Positions 14,303 through 18,933 of a stretch of 18,933 bases of DNA are shown here, piece after piece; the stretch's first letter is position 1; every line of letters begins with the position of its first letter. Location: contig JAFYOK010000055.1 of the NCBI GenBank assembly GCA_017560175.1, positions 1 through 18,933 on the forward strand. The letters run 5' to 3'. A program made the translations under genes and the position numbers. Source of the stretch: Clostridia bacterium. GTDB taxonomy: Bacteria > Bacillota > Clostridia > Oscillospirales > Butyricicoccaceae. The notes beneath the pieces were generated by a model, which ran no database searches, was not told where the DNA came from, and worked only from the letters and a program-made list of their open reading frames with translations.

Positions 14303-15202
14303 ATGAACAAACCCACACTGCTCGTCCTGGCAGCCGGTATGGGCAGCCGTTTCGGCGGACTCAAGCAGATCGAGCCCCTCGGCCCCAACGGTGAGATCAT
14401 CATTGACTATTCGGTTTATGATGCCAAGCAGGCCGGTTTTGAAAAGGTCGTTTTCGTCATCAAGCCCGAACTGCTGGAGACCTTCAAGGAGGTCATCGGC
14501 AGCCGCGTTGAAAAGTTTATCGAGGTCGATTATGCTTTCCAGACCACCGATATGCTGCCCGAAGGCTACACCTGCCCCGAAGGCCGTACCCGTCCTTGGG
14601 GCACAGGCCATGCCGTCTGGTGCGCTCGTGAGCATCTGAGCGGCCCCTTTGGCATCATCAATGCCGACGACTTCTATGGCCGCGATGCCTATATGCAGCT
14701 GGGCAAGCAGCTGAGAGAAAAGGTCACTGCCGAGCACATGTGCATGGTTGGTTTTGCTCTGGAGAATACCCTCACAGAGAACGGCTCGGTTTCCCGCGGT
14801 GTCTGTGAGATCGAGAATGGCATGCTGCAGTCGGTCACCGAACACACCAAGATCACCCGCGAGGGCGACCATCTCCGCAATGACGGTATTGGCCCCATGC
14901 AGATCCTGCCTCTGGGTGCCATTGCATCGGTCAATGTCTGGGGTCTCCATGCTGATATGTTCCCTGCCATGACCGAGAGCTTCAAGACCTTCCTCGATGA
15001 GCTGACGGAAGAAAACGAAATGACCAAGGAGTTCTTCCTGCCTGCTTTTGTCGACAGCCTCATCAAGACCGGCAAGGCCGACGTCGAGGTTCTGCCCACC
15101 ACATCCAAGTGGTATGGCGTCACCTACCGCGAAGACAAGGGCAACGTCATGGAAGCCATGGCACAGATGCATGAAGAAGGCATCTATCCCAAGCTGAAGT
15201 AA
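14303..15202 (+). CDS. Sugar-phosphate nucleotidyltransferase family protein
   Basis: A 299-residue nucleotidyltransferase. The N-terminal signature LAAGMGSRFGGLKQ lies at residues 9-22 (NTP binding), followed by PLGPNGEIIIDYSVYDA, RPWGTGHAVWCA (97-108) and INADDFYG, in which D122/D123 are the likely metal ligands. It joins a sugar 1-phosphate to a nucleotide, as in activated-sugar formation for envelope polysaccharides, but this variant lacks close resemblance to well-known RmlA or GalU, and the sugar is undetermined. The C-terminal part ends with KWYGVTYREDKG. GGAGG at 14290-14294 fixes the start. It is a monocistronic unit with a long palindromic leader and its own terminator. Confidence 0.9.
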   Translation: MNKPTLLVLAAGMGSRFGGLKQIEPLGPNGEIIIDYSVYDAKQAGFEKVVFVIKPELLETFKEVIGSRVEKFIEVDYAFQTTDMLPEGYTCPEGRTRPWGTGHAVWCAREHLSGPFGIINADDFYGRDAYMQLGKQLREKVTAEHMCMVGFALENTLTENGSVSRGVCEIENGMLQSVTEHTKITREGDHLRNDGIGPMQILPLGAIASVNVWGLHADMFPAMTESFKTFLDELTEENEMTKEFFLPAFVDSLIKTGKADVEVLPTTSKWYGVTYREDKGNVMEAMAQMHEEGIYPKLK

Positions 15203-15212
15203 AGATAACATA

Positions 15213-15245
15213 AAACCAGCCGCCCAATCGGGCGGCTGGTTTCTT
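15213..15245. terminator. Bidirectional terminator after the nucleotidyltransferase gene
   Basis: AAACCAGCCGCCC (15213-15225), loop AATC and GGGCGGCTGGTTT (15230-15242) form a perfect 13-bp stem, followed by TTTCTTG on the plus strand and TTTTATGTT on the minus strand. It can also stop transcription from the minus-strand hydrolase gene. Confidence 0.92.
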
Positions 15246-15251
15246 GTATGA

Positions 15252-15395
15252 GAGGCTCCTTTTGAAAGGAGCTGTCATCGGAGATGACTGAGGATTGGCT
15301 TGTACAAGCTGATGGATATTGCCATACTGACGTTTGCCTTGTATGCCAATCACCCGTCACACTTCGTGTGCCGCCCTCTTTCAAAAGAGGGCTTT
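15252..15395. repeat. Palindromic repeat element downstream of the M20 hydrolase gene
   Basis: The left end has hairpin GCTCCTTT-TG-AAAGGAGC (15255-15272) and hairpin GTCATC-GGA-GATGAC (15274-15288) followed by TGAGG. The right end is a mirrored arrangement: hairpin CACAC-TTC-GTGTG (15358-15370) and hairpin GCCCTCTT-TCAA-AAGAGGGC (15373-15392). Inner parts also mirror: GATTGGC (15294-15300) against GCCAATC (15345-15351). The two-hairpin arm design is that of the 14029-14272 element. No T run follows on the minus strand, so it is not a simple terminator for the M20 gene. Confidence 0.75.
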
Positions 15396-15402
15396 TGACT
15401 AT

Positions 15403-16767
15403 TTAGATATTCTGGAAGTCAACCTTTGCGTTACCCTGCTCGTCGTAAACGACGGCATCCTTATCGAGAATCATCTCGTTGATAGCTTCGAGGTAAGCCT
15501 TGATGGAGGGGTACTCGGGCTTGTAGTTGGCGATCAGTTCCTTAGCCTTGGCACCGTCGTTTTCCAGCAGAGCATCAACGACGAACAGCTGAGCCTTAGC
15601 GGAGTTGACGCACAGACGGTTGGGGTCTGTGATGAAGTAGTCGATACCGTGTGCTGTGCCGCTTGCACCGCCGCAGAAGAACTGGACACCGGGCATGACG
15701 CATGTGATATCGCCGAAGTCGGAAGAACCTGTGCTCCAGTTGGAGTAGTTGAAGCCGACTCTTTCTTCACCGACCAGATCCTTGCAGCACTGCTCGACCA
15801 GACGCATGAAGTCGGGATCGTGAACTTCGGGAGAGTAGCCGGGGCGGTCGCACAGTTCAACACCTGCACCAACAGCCAGAGCAGCACCGGTCAGTGCACG
15901 GTTGATCTTCTTGTTCTCGCGCTTCATAGCTTCGATGGAGCTGCCGCGGACATAGGATTCGATCTTCATCTCGTCGGGGATGATGTTAACGGCGCAGTTG
16001 ACACCCATCATGATGGGATGGAAGCGGACAGTATCCTTCTCCTGGAATGTTTCACGCAGGTCGTTGCAGGCCTGCAGACCCAGCATAGCAGCATACTGTG
16101 CATTGACGCCCAGGTGAGGAGCGCCGCCGGCGTGGGAGGACTTGCCCTTGAACTTGATGGTCTTAGCCATGCAGCCGTTCATGCCCTTGCCGCAGACGAA
16201 ATCGATATTGTCGCCGGAGTTGCCGCCGTGAACCATCAGTGCGATCTCGCAGCCGTCCAGAACACCGCGGTGCATGAACTCGACCTTGCCGCCCATATAG
16301 CTGACGATGCCCTGCTTGCGCAGATCTTCACGGAATGCCAGCTGGATCATTTCCTCGGCGGGAACAGCGATCAGACGGATGGAGCCGCTCAGGCCGTCCA
16401 GTGCGCCGGGCTGCTTGAGGGCGGCTGCGATACCCAGCAGGGCAGCGACCTGACCGTGGTGGCCGCAGCAGTGGGTCATACCGTTGACCGATTCAGGATG
16501 GTTCGCGATGTCCAGCGCATCCAATTCACCGAAGATGGCCAGCTTGGGGCCGGGCTTGCCGGTCTCAACATCGGTCCAGAAGCCGGGGATATTGCCGGCC
16601 AGATTCAGTTCATAGCCCAGAGCCTCGAACTTTTCAACCAGATAGTTGTGTGCCTCCCACTCGGTGTAACCGGTCTGGGGATGTGCCCACAGCCAGCGCT
16701 CGGCATCGAGGATCATCTGCTTGTTGGCGTCAACATTCTTGACGATCAGTTCCTGTCTGTTGGTCAT
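15403..16767 (-). CDS. M20-family metallo-hydrolase (AbgB/amidohydrolase-like)
   Basis: A 454-residue cytosolic protein. Metal-site motifs are GELDALD (80-86), HCCGHHGQ (99-106, the CGH core of the family) and the catalytic PAEEM (137-141); FCGGASGTAHGIDYF near the C-terminus carries the last His ligand. The middle portion holds the usual dimerisation insert. M20 enzymes of this type remove aryl, acyl or aminobenzoyl groups from amides or cut dipeptides; p-aminobenzoyl-glutamate hydrolase subunit AbgB is the nearest look-alike, but no AbgA-like partner or transporter is adjacent. AAGGAG 8 bases before the ATG at 16767 fixes the start over an in-frame ATG at 16881. No clear promoter was found. 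Related palindromic repeats lie on both sides. Confidence 0.88.
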   Translation of the reverse strand: MTNRQELIVKNVDANKQMILDAERWLWAHPQTGYTEWEAHNYLVEKFEALGYELNLAGNIPGFWTDVETGKPGPKLAIFGELDALDIANHPESVNGMTHCCGHHGQVAALLGIAAALKQPGALDGLSGSIRLIAVPAEEMIQLAFREDLRKQGIVSYMGGKVEFMHRGVLDGCEIALMVHGGNSGDNIDFVCGKGMNGCMAKTIKFKGKSSHAGGAPHLGVNAQYAAMLGLQACNDLRETFQEKDTVRFHPIMMGVNCAVNIIPDEMKIESYVRGSSIEAMKRENKKINRALTGAALAVGAGVELCDRPGYSPEVHDPDFMRLVEQCCKDLVGEERVGFNYSNWSTGSSDFGDITCVMPGVQFFCGGASGTAHGIDYFITDPNRLCVNSAKAQLFVVDALLENDGAKAKELIANYKPEYPSIKAYLEAINEMILDKDAVVYDEQGNAKVDFQNI

Positions 16768-16814
16768 GGTAGTAATCTCCTTTGTATTGTAAAGTTTAAA
16801 GGGTTTCGTTTTAG

Positions 16815-16859
16815 GAGGCTCCTTTAAGTTACCTATGGGTATAAAAGGAGCTGTCACGG
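16815..16859. repeat. Palindromic repeat copy upstream of the M20 hydrolase gene
   Basis: GAGGCTCCTTT (16816-16826) and AAAGGAGCTGTCA (16844-16856) equal the two halves of the left arm at 15253-15276 and are in the same orientation. The two-base loop of that copy is replaced by a 17-base loop with its own stem (TTACC/GGTA). The element is in the leader region of the M20 gene (antisense to it). The adjoining second hairpin is degraded. Confidence 0.65.
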
Positions 16860-16903
16860 TATTGAATAGTGTCACAGACACCGTAAAACAAAAAGCGTTG
16901 TGG

Positions 16904-16999
16904 GGTTTCTAAGGGGGGAATTCGCAACACCCCTTAGCCATCCTTTGCCTACTTGCCCATGGGGGGAAAGTAGGGCCTGGGTTTGGGGCGGCAGCGCCC
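16904..16999. repeat. Run of hairpins in the M20-ruvX gap
   Basis: Between the M20 gene and ruvX (16768-17048, 281 bp) lie CTAAGGGG (16909-16916) with CCCCTTAG (16930-16937), CCTACTT (16948-16954) with AAGTAGG (16968-16974) and inner GCCC/GGGG pairs, and GGGCG-GCAG-CGCCC (16986-16999). No convincing reading frame or terminator T run is present. It looks like another decayed intergenic repeat, of a family different from the neighbours. Confidence 0.5.
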
Positions 17000-17048
17000 A
17001 TACGTAAGTATATGGAGGCTGTGGGATGACGTTTGCAGGGAAAACTCC

Positions 17049-17459
17049 TTATCTCTTGCTATCAAGATAATTCTGAAGAATGATTGCAGCTGCTACTGCA
17101 TCGACCTGAGCTCTCTGCTTGCCTTTTTTCTTGCCTGCGTCGGACAGCAGACGGTTGGCTGTGATGGAAGAGCCGCGCTCATCCATATACTTGACGGGCA
17201 GACCGCTGGCTTCCTGCAGGCGATCACCAAAGGCACGGGACTTCTCGGCACGGGGACCTTCGGTGCCATCCATATTGATGGGCAGACCCATAACGAGCTC
17301 GCCGGGCTTTTCTTTTTCGATAAGCGCCAGGATCTCTTCCAGCAGCTTGTCGCGGTCACGCTGGGTGATGGAAACACTGCGTCCAGCCAGGAAACCGGTA
17401 ACGTCCGATACAGCTACGCCGGTGCGGACATCGCCCAGATCGATGGACATAACTTTCAT
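17049..17459 (-). CDS. ruvX: RuvX/YqgF-type Holliday junction resolvase-like protein
   Basis: A 136-residue RNase H-fold protein of normal length. The three acidic positions are present: D7 in MSIDLGDVRTGVAVSD, E94 in KYMDERGSS, and D120 in QVDAVAAAIILQNYL. VMGLPINMDGTEGPRA (56-71) is the family's central motif. YqgF proteins are essential nucleases linked to pre-16S rRNA 5' end processing and possibly to Holliday junction resolution. The usual DER(L/M)TT is DERGSS here. The gene has a clear promoter and AAGGAG upstream, and stands alone; alaS or DUF1292-type neighbours often seen with it are absent within the window. Confidence 0.94.
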   Translation of the reverse strand: MKVMSIDLGDVRTGVAVSDVTGFLAGRSVSITQRDRDKLLEEILALIEKEKPGELVMGLPINMDGTEGPRAEKSRAFGDRLQEASGLPVKYMDERGSSITANRLLSDAGKKKGKQRAQVDAVAAAIILQNYLDSKR

Positions 17460-17493
17460 ATATAAATGCTCCTTTAAGTCGGTTCTTGTTTAA

Positions 17494-17522
17494 ATTATAC
17501 AATTATTTGCGGATAAAAGCAA
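17494..17522 (-). promoter_or_regulatory. Promoter for ruvX
   Basis: On the minus strand TTGCTT (17517-17522), a 17-bp spacer and TATAAT (17494-17499) form a good promoter, with a start predicted near 17487 and a leader of about 28 nt containing AAAGGAG. Confidence 0.82.
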
Positions 17523-17536
17523 TCCCCTCTGTACGG

Positions 17537-17565
17537 TTGACAATTCTGCGCCATTATGGTAGATT
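17537..17565 (+). promoter_or_regulatory. Promoter for the FeoB-associated Cys-rich protein gene
   Basis: TTGACA (17537-17542), a 17-bp spacer and TAGATT (17560-17565) with TGG directly before it (extended -10). It is divergent from the ruvX promoter; the -35 boxes are 14 bp apart. Predicted start near 17572, about 41 nt before the ATG. Confidence 0.72.
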
Positions 17566-17612
17566 TACGGTAAGCTATTGCTAACTCAATGCGAAGAAAG
17601 AGGTTAAAATAA

Positions 17613-17795
17613 ATGAATTTTGCAGATATGATCGTTCTGGCTGTCATTGCCGTGGCTGCCGTGTTTGCTCTGCGTGTGCACCGTAAGGCCGGAGGTTGCT
17701 CCTGCGGCATGGTGACATCGGGCAGCAAAGGCGGCTGCGCTTCCGGCTGTTCCGGTTGCCCCCATGCTGCCAAATGCGGCGCGGGCAGAAGATAG
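17613..17795 (+). CDS. FeoB-associated Cys-rich membrane protein
   Basis: A 60-residue protein. One N-terminal membrane helix (MIVLAVIAVAAVFALRV, about residues 6-22) is followed by a basic stretch and a glycine/cysteine-rich tail with CSCG, GGCASGCSGCPHAAKC (seven Cys in total). This is the pattern of the small proteins usually encoded after feoB, thought to act with the ferrous iron transporter. No feoA or feoB lies in the window, and the gene has its own promoter, so it is an orphan copy here. AGAGG about 9 bases upstream supports the start. Its last 14 codons are repeated downstream (see the direct repeat). Confidence 0.85.
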   Translation: MNFADMIVLAVIAVAAVFALRVHRKAGGCSCGMVTSGSKGGCASGCSGCPHAAKCGAGRR

Positions 17796-17958
17796 GCTGC
17801 TTAACCCCCTCGTCCCCTCGGAGAGAGGAAGGGGGCATACGGGGGAAACGCTGTTTCCGCCCGTAAATCGCGTCGGCGGAGCCGATTTGCTGCTTCCGCA
17901 GAAGCAGCCGCGAGTTAGGTTGCCCCCATGCTGTCAAATGCGGCGCGGGCAGAAAATA
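17754..17958. repeat. 41-bp direct repeat flanking a palindromic element at the gene end
   Basis: Bases 17754-17794 recur at 17918-17958 with two differences in 41. The first copy is the last 14 codons of the Cys-rich protein gene; the second is non-coding, just before the terminator. Between them (17795-17917) lie hairpins: GGGGGAAAC/GTTTCC (about 17841-17857), CGGC-GGA-GCCG (17874-17884) and the perfect GCTGCTTC-CGCA-GAAGCAGC (17889-17908). The pattern suggests that an element arrived or amplified with duplication of the gene end. Confidence 0.82.
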
Positions 17959-17968
17959 AATGAAACAT

Positions 17969-18000
17969 AAAAAGACCACCCGATTTCGGGTGGTCTTTTT
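17969..18000. terminator. Bidirectional terminator between the Cys-rich protein and SLH protein genes
   Basis: AAAAAGACCACCCGA (17969-17983), loop TT, and TCGGGTGGTCTTTTT (17986-18000) form a perfect 15-bp palindrome with T runs on both strands, between convergent genes. Confidence 0.95.
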
Positions 18001-18009
18001 GGTTAAGCC

Positions 18010-18933
18010 TTACTTTTCCATGCAGCGATAGAGGAAGGTGACGATCTGGCCGCGTGTGCAGTTCAGATCAGCTTCAAAGGTTGTAGCCGAAGTGCCGTTG
18101 GTGATGCCGTTTTCGAGGGCCCACAGAGCTGCATCGTGATAGTATGCATTCTTGGCAACATCGGTGAAGGGGTTAGCCATCTGTGTGGCAGATGCCTTCT
18201 GACTGCGGAAGAGGAATGTTGCAGCCTGACCGCGTGTAACAATGGTTTCGGGCTGGAAGGTTGTTGCGGAAGTACCCTTGGTGATGCCGTTCTCAACAGC
18301 CCACAGAACGGCGTTGTAGTAGTAGGCATCAGCCTTTACATCGACAAAGGGATTGTTTGTCGACTGGGGTGCGGGGCTGCCGGCTGCACGCCATAGGAAT
18401 GTGACAGCCTGTGCACGGGTAACTGTAGCATTGGGGGAGAAGGTTGTTGCGGAAGTGCCATTGGTGATGTTCTTTTCAACAGCCCACAGAACGGCGGGTG
18501 CATAGTAAGCATCAGCTTTTACATCGGCAAATGTGACCTTGGCGATCTCAAATGTCTTAACGATGGTACCCTTGTAGTAGGGACCGACACCGACGATCTT
18601 CATGGTAGCTGTACCGACTTCGATGTTGTTTTCAAACTTGATCTGGTAGTCGGCGCCCTTCTTGAGGGTATATTCGCCATCCTTGACCTCAACGGTGGGA
18701 GCGATCTCGCTGCCTGTGTAAGTATGGACAGAATCAAATGTAACGGTCAGATCGGCGGGGAAATCCTTTGCACCGGCTGTGAAAGCAGCATGTGTGCCGT
18801 CGTATGTCAGCTTGACGTTGGACAGGGTGGAAGCGAAGTCGATCTTGCCGCCCTTTGTACCAAAGGCCCAATCGTATGTGCCGGCGGTGTTGTCGGATGT
18901 AGCTTCGACATTGACGGTGATATAGTTTGCAAC
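18010..18933 (-). CDS. S-layer homology (SLH) domain surface protein, C-terminal part (5' end outside window)
   Basis: The minus-strand frame is open from the window edge to the stop at 18010, giving 307 visible C-terminal residues. The first part is beta-rich (VTVNVEATSDNTAGTYDWAF, LTVTFDSVHTYTGSEIAPTV, KKGADYQIKFENNIEVGTATM), including a bacterial Ig-like segment with K-K-G-x-D-Y and NNxxVGTAT. Three tandem SLH domains follow (about 125-305 of the visible part), each with F-x-DV, YYxxAxLWAxENxI, GTSATTF and TRxQxxTFL. SLH domains bind pyruvylated secondary cell-wall polymer, so this is a cell-surface protein, probably secreted via a signal peptide beyond the edge. Function is structural, adhesive or enzymatic depending on the missing N-terminus. 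The ATG at 18603 is internal, not the start. Confidence 0.93.
   Translation of the reverse strand, partial: VANYITVNVEATSDNTAGTYDWAFGTKGGKIDFASTLSNVKLTYDGTHAAFTAGAKDFPADLTVTFDSVHTYTGSEIAPTVEVKDGEYTLKKGADYQIKFENNIEVGTATMKIVGVGPYYKGTIVKTFEIAKVTFADVKADAYYAPAVLWAVEKNITNGTSATTFSPNATVTRAQAVTFLWRAAGSPAPQSTNNPFVDVKADAYYYNAVLWAVENGITKGTSATTFQPETIVTRGQAATFLFRSQKASATQMANPFTDVAKNAYYHDAALWALENGITNGTSATTFEADLNCTRGQIVTFLYRCMEK
18023..18534 (-). repeat. Three tandem SLH-coding repeats
   Basis: The three SLH domains are coded by units about 177-180 bp apart, which stay similar at the DNA level around the GTSATTF and GITxGTSA parts (near 18080, 18257 and 18440 on the plus strand). This is domain duplication inside the gene and a spot where slippage or recombination could change copy number. 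Confidence 0.7.

Noticed and set aside
15373..15392. Hairpin after the M20 gene as its terminator
   Set aside because: On the minus strand the stem is followed by GGCACACG, not T residues; the bidirectional terminator at 15213-15245 is the better stop.
14029..15395. CRISPR array or riboswitch in the palindromic regions
   Set aside because: There are no regularly spaced direct repeats with unique spacers, and I recognise no riboswitch core; the features are explained by inverted repeats.
16768..16860. Promoter for the M20 gene
   Set aside because: Candidates such as TATACC or TACAAT lack a matching -35 or lie too close to the ribosome binding site, so none is called.
17764..17970. A 68-codon frame across the element after the Cys-rich protein gene
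   Set aside because: It is the duplicated gene end read in another frame through hairpins, with no ribosome binding site.
1..18933. A new defence, toxin-antitoxin or mobile gene system
   Set aside because: All convincing coding regions belong to known housekeeping, transport, regulatory or surface families; no nuclease-sensor pair, integrase or transposase is present.

Overview
This window looks like the chromosome of an anaerobic gut member of the Bacillota, class Clostridia, probably in the Oscillospiraceae/Ruminococcaceae group. The grounds are the walRKHI-walJ-rlmH cell-wall control block, strong GGAGG-type ribosome binding sites, an S-layer homology (SLH) surface protein, a FeoB-associated Cys-rich membrane protein, DUF3343 and DUF4830 proteins, and many GC-rich intergenic palindromes. 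The lineage is inferred from gene content and style; no search was run. The window is mostly core genome. I see no transposase, phage, CRISPR, toxin or defence cassette, and no tRNA or rRNA.

Layout. (1) 13-9248, plus strand: cinA, an ADP-ribose-type Nudix hydrolase, then the essential WalRK two-component system (walR, walK) with its membrane regulators walH and walI, murA with its own promoter, the metallo-beta-lactamase-fold walJ, and rlmH, ending in a bidirectional terminator. murA makes the first committed peptidoglycan precursor and sits inside the wal block. A multi-hairpin palindromic element separates walR from walK. (2) 9288-11708, minus strand: an AEC-family transporter with its own promoter, and an operon of a DUF3343 protein followed by an aldo/keto reductase fused to a 2x[4Fe-4S] ferredoxin domain. 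(3) 11812-13995, plus strand: a back-to-back consensus promoter drives a TauE/SafE permease coupled by a stop/start overlap to an alpha/beta hydrolase, ended by a terminator; a membrane-anchored DUF4830 protein follows. (4) 13992-15242: a good promoter, a leader of about 275 nt filled by a nested palindromic repeat, and a sugar-phosphate nucleotidyltransferase. (5) 15252-16859: an M20 metallo-hydrolase (minus) with related palindromic repeats on both sides. (6) 16860-18000: structured intergenic DNA, ruvX (minus), and divergently a small FeoB-associated protein whose 3' end is duplicated around a palindromic element. (7) 18010-18933, minus: the C-terminal part of an SLH-domain surface protein whose 5' end lies outside the window.

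The clearest coherent unit is cell-envelope control: WalRK sensing with WalH/WalI, next to MurA, WalJ and RlmH. The most unusual material is not a gene system but the set of intergenic palindromes. At least two families recur, one copy is nested in another, and they lie at regulatory positions: between walR and walK, between a promoter and its gene, on both sides of a hydrolase gene, and at a gene end with a 41-bp duplication. I did not find convincing evidence of a new multi-gene system.
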